From Streptomyces tendae (GTDB lineage: Bacteria > Actinomycetota > Actinomycetes > Streptomycetales > Streptomycetaceae): a stretch of 64,000 nucleotides of DNA. The stretch lies in assembly GCF_008632955.1 (NCBI RefSeq), contig NZ_CP043959.1, positions 5,580,001 through 5,644,000 of the forward strand, read 5' to 3'. A program made the position numbers and the translations under genes. This document shows, piece after piece, positions 16,177-25,415 of the stretch; the first letter of the stretch is position 1, and every line of letters starts with the position of its first letter. The notes beneath the pieces are model-generated. The model was not told the DNA's origin. It saw nothing but the letters and a program-made list of their open reading frames with translations, and ran no database searches.

Positions 16177-17910
16177 GTGCTCATACGACTTCTTCGTGAC
16201 CGTCTACGGCCCTACAAAAGACCCCTGGCCCTCCTGGTGGCCCTGCAGTTCCTGCAGACCTGCGCCACGCTCTACCTGCCCACGCTGAACGCGGACATCA
16301 TCGACAACGGTGTCGTCCAGGGTGACACCGGATACATCCTGGGCTACGGCGGTCTGATGATCGGCATCTCGCTGGCGCAGGTCGTCTGCAACGTGGGGGC
16401 CGTGTACTACGGGGCCCGGACGGCGGCGGCCCTGGGGCGGGACGTACGCGCCGCCGTGTTCGACCGGGTGCAGTCCTTCTCCGCCCGCGAGGTGGGCCAC
16501 TTCGGCGCCCCGTCCCTGATCACGCGGACGACGAACGACGTCCAGCAGATACAGATGCTGACCCTGATGACGTTCACCCTGATGGTGTCGGCGCCGATCA
16601 TGTGCGTGGGCGGCGTGGTGCTGGCGCTCGGGCTGGACGTCCCGCTGTCCGGGGTGCTGGTCGCCGTGGTGCCGGTGCTGGGCATCTGCGTGACGCTGAT
16701 CGTGCGCCGGCTGCGGCCGCTGTTCCGCACCATGCAGGAGCGGCTCGACACGGTGAACCGGGTGCTGCGCGAGCAGATCACCGGCAACCGGGTCATCCGG
16801 GCGTTCGTGCGGGACACCTACGAGCACCGGCGGTTCGCGGGCTCCAACACCGAGCTGACCGAGGTGTCGCTGCGCACCGGCAACCTGCTCGCGCTGATGT
16901 TCCCGGTGGTCATGACGGTGGTGAACCTGTCGTCGATCGCGGTCGTGTGGTTCGGCGCGCACCGCATCGACAGCGGCGGGATGCAGATCGGCGACCTGAC
17001 GGCGTTCCTCGCCTATCTGATGCAGATCGTCATGTCCGTGATGATGGCCACCTTCATGTTCATGATGGTGCCGCGCGCCGAGGTGTGCGCCGAGCGCGTC
17101 CAGGAGGTGCTGGACACCTCCTCCAGCGTGGTGCCGCCCTCCGCGCCGGTCACCGAGCTGCGCCGGCACGGTCATCTGGAGATCCGGGGCGCGGGCTTCC
17201 GCTACCCGGGCGCCGAGGAGCCGGTGCTGCGGGCGGTCGACCTGGTGGCGCGGCCCGGTGAGGTCACCGCCGTGATCGGCTCCACCGGCAGCGGCAAGTC
17301 CACGCTGCTGGGGCTGGTGCCGCGGCTGTTCGACGCGACCGACGGGGAGGTCCTGGTCGACGGGGTGCCGGTGGCGGACGTCGACCCGGCGCTGCTCGCG
17401 CGGACCGTCGGGCTGGTGCCGCAGAAGCCGTATCTCTTCGCGGGCACGGTGGCGACGAATCTGCGGTACGGCAATCCGGACGCCACCGACGAGGAGCTCT
17501 GGCACGCCCTGGAGGTGGCGCAGGGCAAGGACTTCGTGGAGCGGCTGGAGGGCGGGCTCGACGCGCCGATCGCCCAGGGCGGGACGAACGTCTCCGGCGG
17601 TCAGCGCCAGCGCCTGGCGATCGCCCGGACGCTGGTGCAGCGCCCGGAGATCTACCTCTTCGACGACTCCTTCTCCGCGCTCGACTATGCCACCGACGCG
17701 GCCCTGCGCGCGGCGCTCGCGCGGGAGACGGCCGAGGCGACGGTGGTGATCGTCGCCCAGCGGGTGGCGACCATCCGTGACGCCGACCGGATCGTGGTCC
17801 TGGACGAGGGCCGGGTGGTCGGCGCCGGCCGGCACCACGAACTGATGGCGGACAACGAGACCTACCGGGAGATCGTGCTCTCCCAGCTGACGGAAGCGGA
17901 GGCGGCCTGA
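16177..17910 (+). CDS. ABC exporter half-transporter, degenerate-site subunit
   Basis: A 577-residue TM-NBD half-transporter. An N-terminal six-helix domain is followed by an NBD with Walker A GSTGSGKST, a canonical signature VSGGQRQRLAIAR, and a Walker B IYLFDDSFSALD in which the catalytic Glu is Asp. The H-loop is AQRVATIRDAD, with Gln instead of His. These are the substitutions of the degenerate-site partner in heterodimeric exporters such as TM287/288 and BmrCD. The GTG at 16177 follows GAGAGATG. The stop overlaps the next start (TGATG), so the two subunits are made together. Substrate unknown; drugs or lipids are usual. Confidence 0.9.
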   Translation: MLIRLLRDRLRPYKRPLALLVALQFLQTCATLYLPTLNADIIDNGVVQGDTGYILGYGGLMIGISLAQVVCNVGAVYYGARTAAALGRDVRAAVFDRVQSFSAREVGHFGAPSLITRTTNDVQQIQMLTLMTFTLMVSAPIMCVGGVVLALGLDVPLSGVLVAVVPVLGICVTLIVRRLRPLFRTMQERLDTVNRVLREQITGNRVIRAFVRDTYEHRRFAGSNTELTEVSLRTGNLLALMFPVVMTVVNLSSIAVVWFGAHRIDSGGMQIGDLTAFLAYLMQIVMSVMMATFMFMMVPRAEVCAERVQEVLDTSSSVVPPSAPVTELRRHGHLEIRGAGFRYPGAEEPVLRAVDLVARPGEVTAVIGSTGSGKSTLLGLVPRLFDATDGEVLVDGVPVADVDPALLARTVGLVPQKPYLFAGTVATNLRYGNPDATDEELWHALEVAQGKDFVERLEGGLDAPIAQGGTNVSGGQRQRLAIARTLVQRPEIYLFDDSFSALDYATDAALRAALARETAEATVVIVAQRVATIRDADRIVVLDEGRVVGAGRHHELMADNETYREIVLSQLTEAEAA

Positions 17911-19838
17911 TGGCGGGGCCTGGGGGCCGGATGACGGCCGGGGGCGCGCCCGGTCAGCGGTCGATCGACTTCAAGGGTTCGAGCAAACGGCTGCTCGCCC
18001 GGTTCGGGCCGGAGCGCCTGACGATCTACGGGCTGCTGGCCTGTGTCGTGCTGAGCGTCGGGCTCAGCGTGATCGGGCCGAAGATCCTCGGCCGGGCGAC
18101 CGACCTGGTGTTCGCGGGCATCGTCGGCCGGGACATGCCGGACGGCGCGACCAAGGAGCAGGTGCTGGAGTCGATGCGGGAGCGGGGCGACGACCAGGTC
18201 GCCGACATGCTCCGCTCCACCGACTTCACGCCGGGGCAGGGCATCGACTTCACCGCGGTGGGACACGTCCTGCTGTTCGCACTGGCGGTGTTCGGGGCGG
18301 CCGGCCTGCTGATGGCGGTGGCGACCCGGCTGGTGAACCGGGCGGTCAACCGCACCATGTTCCGGATGCGCGAGGACGTGCAGACGAAGCTGTCGCGGCT
18401 GCCGCTGTCGTACTTCGACAAGCGGCAGCGCGGCGAGGTGCTGAGCCGCGCCACCAACGACATCGACAACATCGGGCAGACGCTGCAGCAGTCGATGGGC
18501 CAGCTGATCAACTCGCTGCTCACCATCATCGGCGTGCTGGTCATGATGTTCTACGTCTCCTGGATCCTGGCGCTCGTCGCCCTGGTGACGGTGCCGCTGT
18601 CGTTCGTCGTCGCGACGCGGGTCGGCAAGCGGTCGCAGCCGCACTTCGTGCAGCAGTGGCGCTCCACCGGCACGCTCAACGCGCACGTCGAGGAGATGTA
18701 CACCGGGCACGCGCTGGTGAAGGTGTTCGGGCGGCAGGAGGAGTCGGCGCGGAAGTTCGCCGAGGAGAACGACGCGCTGTACGAGGCCGGGTTCAGGGCA
18801 CAGTTCAACAGCGGTGTCATGCAGCCGCTGATGATGTTCGTGTCGAACCTCAACTACGTGCTGGTCGCGGTCGTCGGCGGTCTGCGGGTCGCCTCCGGGT
18901 CGCTGTCCATCGGGGACGTGCAGGCGTTCATCCAGTACTCGCGGCAGTTCTCGATGCCGCTGACGCAGGTCGCGTCGATGGCGAACCTGGTGCAGTCGGG
19001 CGTGGCGTCCGCCGAGCGGGTCTTCGAGGTGCTCGACGCCGAGGAGCAGCACGCCGACCCGTCGCCCGCCGAGCGGCCGGAGCGGCTGCGCGGGCGGGTG
19101 GAGCTGGAACACGTCTCGTTCCGCTACGACCCGGAGAAGCCGCTGATCGAGGATCTGTCGCTGACGGTCGAGCCGGGCCGCACGGTCGCCATCGTCGGCC
19201 CGACGGGGGCCGGCAAGACCACGCTGGTCAACCTGCTGATGCGGTTCTACGAGGTGTCCGGCGGGCGGATCACGCTGGACGGCGTGGACGTCGCGCGGAT
19301 GACGCGGGACGAACTGCGCGCCGGGATCGGCATGGTGCTGCAGGACACCTGGCTGTTCGGCGGCACCATCGCGGAGAACATCGCCTACGGCGCGTCCCGC
19401 GAGGTCACCCGGGAGGAGATCGAGGAGGCGGCCCGCGCGGCGCACGCCGACCGGTTCGTCCGCACCCTGCCCGACGGGTACGACACCGTGATCGACGACG
19501 AGGGCAGCGGGGTCAGCGCGGGTGAGAAGCAGCTCATCACCATCGCCCGGGCGTTCCTGTCGGACCCGGTGATCCTCGTGCTGGACGAGGCGACGAGTTC
19601 CGTGGACACCCGCACGGAGGTGCTGATCCAGAAGGCGATGGCCCGGCTCGCGCACGGCCGGACGTCGTTCGTCATCGCGCACCGCCTCTCCACCATCCGC
19701 GACGCGGACACCATCCTGGTGATGGAGAACGGCTCGATCGTCGAACAGGGCGCGCACGAGAAGCTGCTGGCGGCGGACGGCGCGTACGCCCGCCTGTACA
19801 AGGCGCAGTTCGCGCAGGCGGTCGCCGAGGTGGACTGA
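17910..19838 (+). CDS. ABC exporter half-transporter, catalytic-site subunit
   Basis: A 642-residue TM-NBD protein with a longer extracytoplasmic loop between TM1 and TM2, roughly residues 60-110. The NBD has Walker A GPTGAGKTT, Walker B VILVLDEATSSVD with the catalytic Glu, and a normal H-loop FVIAHRLSTIRDAD. Its signature is VSAGEKQLITIAR, not LSGGQ. The altered signature here and the altered Walker B and H-loop in the upstream subunit place one consensus and one degenerate ATP site in the heterodimer. It ends 44 bp before the convergent hrdA, separated by a strong hairpin. Confidence 0.92.
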   Translation: MAGPGGRMTAGGAPGQRSIDFKGSSKRLLARFGPERLTIYGLLACVVLSVGLSVIGPKILGRATDLVFAGIVGRDMPDGATKEQVLESMRERGDDQVADMLRSTDFTPGQGIDFTAVGHVLLFALAVFGAAGLLMAVATRLVNRAVNRTMFRMREDVQTKLSRLPLSYFDKRQRGEVLSRATNDIDNIGQTLQQSMGQLINSLLTIIGVLVMMFYVSWILALVALVTVPLSFVVATRVGKRSQPHFVQQWRSTGTLNAHVEEMYTGHALVKVFGRQEESARKFAEENDALYEAGFRAQFNSGVMQPLMMFVSNLNYVLVAVVGGLRVASGSLSIGDVQAFIQYSRQFSMPLTQVASMANLVQSGVASAERVFEVLDAEEQHADPSPAERPERLRGRVELEHVSFRYDPEKPLIEDLSLTVEPGRTVAIVGPTGAGKTTLVNLLMRFYEVSGGRITLDGVDVARMTRDELRAGIGMVLQDTWLFGGTIAENIAYGASREVTREEIEEAARAAHADRFVRTLPDGYDTVIDDEGSGVSAGEKQLITIARAFLSDPVILVLDEATSSVDTRTEVLIQKAMARLAHGRTSFVIAHRLSTIRDADTILVMENGSIVEQGAHEKLLAADGAYARLYKAQFAQAVAEVD

Positions 19839-19842
19839 GGCC

Positions 19843-19878
19843 GCGGGGGTGCCGGAGGGGCTCCTCCGGCACCCCCGC
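19843..19878. terminator. Bidirectional terminator between the ABC operon and hrdA
   Basis: GCGGGGGTGCCGGAGG and its exact complement form a 16-bp stem with a 4-nt loop. It fills nearly the whole gap between the two convergent stop codons. Confidence 0.85.
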
Positions 19879-19881
19879 CGG

Positions 19882-21228
19882 CTAGTCCAGGTAGCCGCGC
19901 AGCTGGTCGGCGTAGGCGTGGTCGCGGAGCTTGTTGAGCGTCTTGGACTCGATCTGCCGTATGCGCTCGCGGGTCACGCCGAAGAGGCGGCCGATCTCCT
20001 CCAGGGTGCGGGGCCGGCCGTCGACCAGCCCGTAGCGCAGCTGCACCACTTTGCGCTCGCGCTCCCCCAGCGTGGACAGCACCGCGTCCAGGTGCTGCCG
20101 CAGCAGCAGGAACGCCGCCGACTCCACGGGGCTGGCGGCGTCGCCGTCCTCGATGAGGTCGCCGAGCGCGACGTCGTCCTCCTCGCCCACGGGCGCGTGC
20201 AGCGACACCGGTTCCTGGGCCAGCCGCAGCACCTCGCCGACCCGCTCGGGCGGCAGGTCCAGGTGGGCGGCGACCTCCTGGGGCGTCGGCTCGTAACCGC
20301 GCTCCTGGAGCATCCGCCGCTGGACACGGACCACGCGGTTGATCAGCTCCACCACGTGCACCGGCACGCGGATGGTGCGGGCCTGGTCGGCGAGCGCCCG
20401 GGACATGGCCTGCCGGATCCACCAGGTGGCGTACGTGGAGAACTTGAAGCCGCGCGCGTAGTCGAACTTCTCGACGGCGCGGATCAGTCCGAGGTTGCCC
20501 TCCTGCACCAGGTCGAGCATGGTCAGCCCGCGGCCCACGTACCGCTTGGCCACGGACACCACGAGCCGCAGGTTCGCCTCGATCAGCCGGCGCTTGGCCA
20601 TGCGGCCCATGACGACGAGTCGGTCCAGGTCGTGGGCGAGGCGGCTGTCCAGGTCGGGGGTGAGGCGCAGCTTCTCCTCGGCGAACAGGCCGGCCTCGAC
20701 CCGGCGGGCGAGATCCACCTCCTCGGCGGCGGTGAGCAGGGGGATGCGGCCGATCTCCCGCAGGTACTGGCGGAACAGGTCGGCGGAGGGGCCGCCGGTC
20801 TCGGGCCGGACACGTGAGAGGTCGACCGGCTCGACGGCCACGTCGCCGGGCTCCTCCCCGGGCTCCGCGGGCTCCGCGGGCTCCGCCGGCTCGACCGGCT
20901 CCAGGGCCCGCGCCGGCGGCTCCGGACCGGTGGCGGGGTGCTGCGCGACACGGCTCCGCGCGGGCATCGCCACCAGCAGATCCGCGTCGGGCGTCGCGCC
21001 GGCGACGTCGGTGTCGGTCTGGGTGAGGGTCTGGGTCTGCACGGGGGCGACCTCCAGGATGATCGCTGCCGGGGGGTGGGGCAGCGGTACTTCAGGGGCG
21101 GAGTCGACGGCCTCGCCGCTGTCCGTCCCGTACGCGATGAGCGGACCAGCGGGGGTGTGCGACCCGTCACCGACGGGCCGGCCGCGCTCCGAGGACTCAG
21201 GCACCGCCCCCAGTGTGGGGTACGACAC
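19882..21228 (-). CDS. hrdA: Principal-type sigma-70 family RNA polymerase sigma factor HrdA
   Basis: A 448-residue group 1/2 sigma factor. A variable N-terminus carries a PAEPAEPAEP run near residue 118. Region 1.2 (FRQYLREIGRIPLLTAAEE) follows, then region 2 (ANLRLVVSVAKRYVGRGL, LVQEGNLGLIRAVEKFDY, KFSTYATWWIRQAMSRAL), region 3 and region 4.2 (VTRERIRQIESKTLNKLRDH). Location beside dnaG fits HrdA rather than HrdB; HrdA, HrdC and HrdD are nonessential paralogues. The start at 21228 is uncertain, since the N-terminal 150 residues are low-complexity and internal starts exist (for example MPARSR). Confidence 0.9.
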   Translation of the reverse strand: MSYPTLGAVPESSERGRPVGDGSHTPAGPLIAYGTDSGEAVDSAPEVPLPHPPAAIILEVAPVQTQTLTQTDTDVAGATPDADLLVAMPARSRVAQHPATGPEPPARALEPVEPAEPAEPAEPGEEPGDVAVEPVDLSRVRPETGGPSADLFRQYLREIGRIPLLTAAEEVDLARRVEAGLFAEEKLRLTPDLDSRLAHDLDRLVVMGRMAKRRLIEANLRLVVSVAKRYVGRGLTMLDLVQEGNLGLIRAVEKFDYARGFKFSTYATWWIRQAMSRALADQARTIRVPVHVVELINRVVRVQRRMLQERGYEPTPQEVAAHLDLPPERVGEVLRLAQEPVSLHAPVGEEDDVALGDLIEDGDAASPVESAAFLLLRQHLDAVLSTLGERERKVVQLRYGLVDGRPRTLEEIGRLFGVTRERIRQIESKTLNKLRDHAYADQLRGYLD

Positions 21229-21460
21229 ATCGTCCCCACGAGGGGCGTGCGTCGACTTTTTGCGTCCGCTCCGTCACCGCCCGATCACCCGCCGCACAGA
21301 CCCGGATGCCGGACGCGCGGGTGATCGGGCACGATCCGCGGGTGTCCCACGTGGTGGAGGCCGTCGGGTGTGTGGGGCGGGGGCACTTCGCCGTCGAGTA
21401 CCCACGGTCCGCGGGGGCCGGGGACGACTTCGGGAGGCGGCCGGTGCGGGCGGTGTCGGG

Positions 21461-21486
21461 GGCGGTCCCCGAGGGGTGGGACCGCC
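21461..21486 (-). terminator. Terminator hairpin after dnaG
   Basis: GGCGGTCCC and GGGACCGCC form a perfect 9-bp stem with an 8-nt loop, five bases past the dnaG stop. The span 21229-21460 between hrdA and dnaG shows no convincing gene and should hold the hrdA promoter. Confidence 0.7.
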
Positions 21487-21491
21487 TGGGG

Positions 21492-23399
21492 CTACAGGGC
21501 TGCCGCGCCGTGTTCGCGAAGGGCCTGGTCGTACTGCTGGAGGACCCACAACTCGTTCTGCACGGCGGACAGTTCGGCCTGGTCGGCGTGGTTCGACAGG
21601 CGGGCCAGCTTGCCGTTGACCTCGCGGACGCGGCGCTCGACGGCCCGGCGCCGCACCCGCACCAGCACCTCGCCCGCGTACACCTCGTCGACCGCCCGGC
21701 GCATGATCGCCTCGACGGCCAGCTCGGTGACCATGGCGCGGACGGTGTCGTCGGGGGCCGCGTCGCGCACCCGGATCAGGTACTCCTGCGGGTCCTGGAC
21801 GCCGTACTCGGCGCCGCCCGCGTCCAGGATCGCCTGGCGCACGGCCGCGTACGGCGGGGCGGTGAACTCGTCGACGCCGTACGCGTCGACGGCCGGGGAG
21901 ACCAGTTCCGGGCGCTGGAGGGCGAGTTTGAGCAGTTCGCGCTCGGTGGCGAAGACCGGGTTGCGGAGGTTCAGGGCGGGGCCGCGCGGGGCGGAGGGGG
22001 CGGCGTACTGCTGGGGGGCGCCGCCCGGCCGGCGCTGCTCGGGCGCCGGGCCCTTGCCGCCGCGGTCGCGGGCCCAGCGGGCGAGCTGGGCGACCCGCTT
22101 GACGACGAACTGGGTGTCCAGGATGCCGAGCATCCCGGCGAGCTGGACGGCGACCTCGTGCTGGGCGCCGCTGTTCTTGATGCGGGCGACGATCGGGGCG
22201 GCCTCGTCGAGGGCGCCGGCCCGGCCGGCCGGGGTGTCCAGGTCGTAGCGGCGGACGATCTGGCGCAGGGCGAACTCGAACAGCGGGGTGCGCGGCTCGA
22301 CCAGGTCGGCCACGGCCTCGTCGCCCTTGGCCAGGCGCAGATCGCAGGGGTCCATGCCGTCGGGGGCGATGGCGATGTACGTCTCGGCGGCGAACTTCTG
22401 GTCGTCCTCGAAGGCGCGCAGGGCGGCCTTCTGCCCGGCCGCGTCGCCGTCGAACGTGAAGATCACGCGGGCCGAGCCGTTGTCCATCAGCAGGCGCCGG
22501 AGGATCTTGATGTGGTCGCCGCCGAAGGCGGTGCCGCAGGTGGCGATGGCGGTGGTGACACCGGCGAGGTGGCAGGCCATGACGTCGGTGTAGCCCTCGA
22601 CGACGACCGCGCGGGAGGACTTCGCGATGTCCTTCTTCGCCAGGTCGATGCCGTAGAGGACCTGGGACTTCCGGTAGATCGCCGTGTCGGGGGTGTTGAG
22701 GTACTTGGGGCCGTTGTCCGCCTCGTAGAGCTTGCGGGCGCCGAAGCCCACGACGTCCCCGCCGATGTCGCGGATGGGCCACATCAGCCGGCCGCGGAAG
22801 CGGTCGATGGGGCCGCGGCGGCCCTCCTGGGCGAGTCCGGAGAGCACCAGCTCCTTGTCGCTGAAGCCCTTGCCGCGCAGGAAGCGGGTGAGGTGGTCCC
22901 AGCCCTGGGGGCTGTAGCCGACGCCGAAGTGGAGGGCGGCGGCCTGGTCGAAGCCGCGGTCGGCGAGGAAGACCCGACCGGCGTCGGCCTCGGGGGAGGT
23001 CGCGAGCTGTTCCGCGTACCACTCGGCGGCCAGCTTGTGCGCCTCCACCAGGCGGATCCGCTCACCGCGCTGGTGGGTGGGGTTGTACCCGCCCTCCTCG
23101 TAGCGCAGGGTGATGCCGGCCTGTCCGGCCAGCCGCTCGACCGCCTCCGAGAAGGAGAGGTGGTCGATCTTCATCACGAACGTGATGGTGTCGCCACCCT
23201 CCTGGCAGCCGAAGCAGTGGAAGAGTCCCTTGCTCGGGCTGACCTGGAAGGACGGCGACTTCTCGTCGTGGAACGGACACAGGCCCTTCAGGTTCCCGCC
23301 GCCCGCGTTGCGCAGCTGGAGGTACTCGGACACCACGGCGTCGATCGGGACCGCGTCCCGTACCGCCTTCACGTCCTCGTCATTGATCCGTCCTGCCAC
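21492..23399 (-). CDS. dnaG: DNA primase
   Basis: A 635-residue primase. The N-terminal CHC2 zinc finger is CPFHDEKSPSFQVSP with FHCFGCQEGGD, near residues 41-66. The RNA polymerase core begins HLSFSEAVERLAGQAG. The TOPRIM metal site is VVVEGYTDVMACHLAG near residue 260, followed by FTFDGDAAGQKAALRAFED. The C-terminal helicase-binding domain is divergent, as usual in actinobacteria. It makes RNA primers at the replication fork. The GTG start at 23399 follows GAATCTACGC, without a strong RBS. It is intact, unlike many genes at 6-10 kb. Confidence 0.97.
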   Translation of the reverse strand: MAGRINDEDVKAVRDAVPIDAVVSEYLQLRNAGGGNLKGLCPFHDEKSPSFQVSPSKGLFHCFGCQEGGDTITFVMKIDHLSFSEAVERLAGQAGITLRYEEGGYNPTHQRGERIRLVEAHKLAAEWYAEQLATSPEADAGRVFLADRGFDQAAALHFGVGYSPQGWDHLTRFLRGKGFSDKELVLSGLAQEGRRGPIDRFRGRLMWPIRDIGGDVVGFGARKLYEADNGPKYLNTPDTAIYRKSQVLYGIDLAKKDIAKSSRAVVVEGYTDVMACHLAGVTTAIATCGTAFGGDHIKILRRLLMDNGSARVIFTFDGDAAGQKAALRAFEDDQKFAAETYIAIAPDGMDPCDLRLAKGDEAVADLVEPRTPLFEFALRQIVRRYDLDTPAGRAGALDEAAPIVARIKNSGAQHEVAVQLAGMLGILDTQFVVKRVAQLARWARDRGGKGPAPEQRRPGGAPQQYAAPSAPRGPALNLRNPVFATERELLKLALQRPELVSPAVDAYGVDEFTAPPYAAVRQAILDAGGAEYGVQDPQEYLIRVRDAAPDDTVRAMVTELAVEAIMRRAVDEVYAGEVLVRVRRRAVERRVREVNGKLARLSNHADQAELSAVQNELWVLQQYDQALREHGAAAL

Positions 23400-23525
23400 G
23401 CGTAGATTCTACGGGTGCGCCATGACATCCCCGGAGCGTGGAGCGCCCCGGGGAGGGCCCGGCACTGTGACATACGCGGCACCTCGGGGGCGTGACCTCG
23501 TGGGCATGACCTCGGAGGCGTGACC

Positions 23526-23961
23526 TCATACCTCCCTCGCCCAGACGTGCTCGTACCAGTCGCTGCCGCCGTTCGCCGGGTCGTGTTCCGGGTCGTGCCT
23601 CCACTCGCTCCGGTCGACCGTCCAGCGGTTGTCCGCCGGAGCGCAGCACGTCCGGGACGGACGACCGCTGCACCGGAGCGGACTCACCGTGACCGCGGGC
23701 GGGGCCGTGCGCGTGGCGCTGCACGGGAGTGGAGTCGCCGTGACCGCGGGCGGGGCCGTGCGTGTGGGGTCCGGCTCCCCGCTGCCGTTCCAGCGCCTGG
23801 ACGACGGCGGCGTTGCCGGCCGCGCGCTGCAACGCCGGCAGCCGCCTCACGGCGGCCGGGGCGCCGGACCCCGCCGGACCGGCGGCGTCGGCCGTGCGCG
23901 CGGCAGCAGGCGCGGTCCGGGCGGGACGGGCGCCGTTGTCCTGCTGGTCCTGTGAACGCAT
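23526..23961 (-). pseudogene. eCIS-cargo-like N-terminal fragment (AGNAAV motif, truncated DUF4157-like head)
   Basis: From ATG 23961 the frame reads MRSQDQQDNGARPAR, then PALQRAAGNAAVVQALERQR. The LQRxAGNAAV motif is common in actinobacterial proteins linked to extracellular contractile injection systems. Two tandem His/Gly repeats follow (GPARGHGDSTPVQR, GPARGHGESAPVQR), then SSVPDVLRSGGQPLD, the usual entry to a DUF4157 domain. The DUF4157 body is missing. Near 23640 a one-base shift leads to a better-looking tail (NRWTVDRSEWRHDPEHDP ending VWAREV) that stops at 23526. It is either a broken cargo gene or a short protein carrying a sequence error. No eCIS structural gene is in the window. 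Confidence 0.5.
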
Positions 23962-24060
23962 GCTCCGATCATCGGTCGTCCCGCCCCGGGACACTTGCCT
24001 GTTGGGGCACTTGCGCTGCACCGGATCCCCGGTCAGGGCCCCCGGGCGATCGTGGAGCCC

Positions 24061-25326
24061 CTACCCGGCCAGGCTCTCCAGCGGCACGTGCGGGTCGGCC
24101 AGTGCCTCCGTGTCCACCGCCTCCCGGGACCGGATCAGCCGCTGGATCGGATCGGTGACGTCCCACACGTTCACGTTCATCCCGGCCAGCACGCGCCCCT
24201 CGCGCACCCAGAACGCGATGAACTCCCGCTTCCCCGCGTCGCCCCGGATCACCACCTGGTCGTACGAGCCCGGCGGCGCCCAGCCCGAGTACTCCATGCC
24301 GAGGTCGTACTGGTCGGTGAAGAAGTACGGGACACGGTCGTAGATCTCGTCCCGGCCGAGCATGGCGCGGGCCGCGGCCGGGCCGCCGTTCAGCGCGTTG
24401 GCCCAGTGCTCGACCCGCATCCGGGTGTCGAACAGGGCGTGCGGGAAGGACGCGACGTCTCCGGCCGCGTGGACGTCCGGGTCGGACGTGCGCAGCCGCT
24501 CGTCGACGAGGACACCGCCGCCGGACGCGGGGTCGGCGAGCTCCAGGCCCGCCGCCTCGGCGAGGGAGGTCCGCGGGGCCGCGCCGATCGCCGCGAGGAC
24601 GGCGTGCGCCGGGTGCTCCTCGCCGTCGTCGGTGCGGGCGGCGAGGACCATGCCGTCCTGGCCGGTGATCTCGGTGAGCGTGGCGCCGAAGTGGAAGCGC
24701 ACGCCGTGGTCGCGGTGCAGCTCGGCGAAGAGCTGTCCGAGTTCGGGGCCGAGCACCGAGTGCAGCGGGGTCTGTCCCCGGTGGACGACGGTGACCTCCG
24801 CGCCGTAGCTCCGGGCCGCCGCCGCGACCTCCAGGCCGATCCAGCCGGCTCCGGCGATCACCAGGTGGCCGTTGTCCCGGCCGAGGGAGGTGAGCACGCC
24901 TTTGAGGCGCTCGGAGTGGGCGAGGCGGCGCAGGTGGTGCACGCCCGCGAGGTCGGTGCCCGGGATGTCCAGCCGGCGGGGTTCCGCGCCGGTGGCGAGC
25001 AGCAGCTTGTCGTAGCGGACGGTGGTGCCGTCCTCGCCGAAACGGACGGTCTTCGCCGCGCGGTCCACGGCGTCGACGGTCTGCCCCAGGTGCAGTTCGA
25101 TGTCGTGCCGCGCGTACCAGGCGGGCTCGTGGACGAAGACGCTGTCGCGCTCGGCCTTGCCCAGGAGGTAGCCCTTGGACAGCGGAGGACGCTCGTAGGG
25201 GTGGTCCCGCTCGTCGCAGATCAGTATCACGCGGCCGGTGAAGCCCTCCGCTCTCAGCGTCTCGGCCGCCCTCGCGCCGGCCAGGCCGCCTCCCACGATG
25301 ACGAATGTCTGATCCGCGTCGACCAC
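24061..25326 (-). CDS. NAD(P)/FAD-dependent ferredoxin-reductase-like oxidoreductase
   Basis: A 421-residue flavoprotein of the rubredoxin/ferredoxin reductase class. FAD motif FVIVGGGLAGARAAETLR sits at the N-terminus, DERDHPYERPPLSKGYLLG is a family hallmark, the second Rossmann motif LVIAGAGWIGLEVAAAAR binds NAD(P)H near residue 148, and DVHAAGDVASFPH closes the FAD site. It transfers electrons from NAD(P)H to a ferredoxin or P450 system; no ferredoxin gene is adjacent. GTG start at 25326 follows AAGGAGGCATCAC. Partner unknown. Confidence 0.9.
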   Translation of the reverse strand: MVDADQTFVIVGGGLAGARAAETLRAEGFTGRVILICDERDHPYERPPLSKGYLLGKAERDSVFVHEPAWYARHDIELHLGQTVDAVDRAAKTVRFGEDGTTVRYDKLLLATGAEPRRLDIPGTDLAGVHHLRRLAHSERLKGVLTSLGRDNGHLVIAGAGWIGLEVAAAARSYGAEVTVVHRGQTPLHSVLGPELGQLFAELHRDHGVRFHFGATLTEITGQDGMVLAARTDDGEEHPAHAVLAAIGAAPRTSLAEAAGLELADPASGGGVLVDERLRTSDPDVHAAGDVASFPHALFDTRMRVEHWANALNGGPAAARAMLGRDEIYDRVPYFFTDQYDLGMEYSGWAPPGSYDQVVIRGDAGKREFIAFWVREGRVLAGMNVNVWDVTDPIQRLIRSREAVDTEALADPHVPLESLAG

Positions 25327-25415
25327 GTGATGCCTCCTTCGAGCGTTGCCACCAGCGAGCCTCCCGCACCCGGGGGGCTGCGGGAAGGGGGAGTGACCCG
25401 ATCAGGCCACCTCCG

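Noticed and set aside
21303..21500. Plus-strand frame reading VIGHDPRVSHVVEAVG between hrdA and dnaG
   Set aside because: It has no RBS, runs into the antisense of dnaG and ends in the dnaG terminator hairpin.
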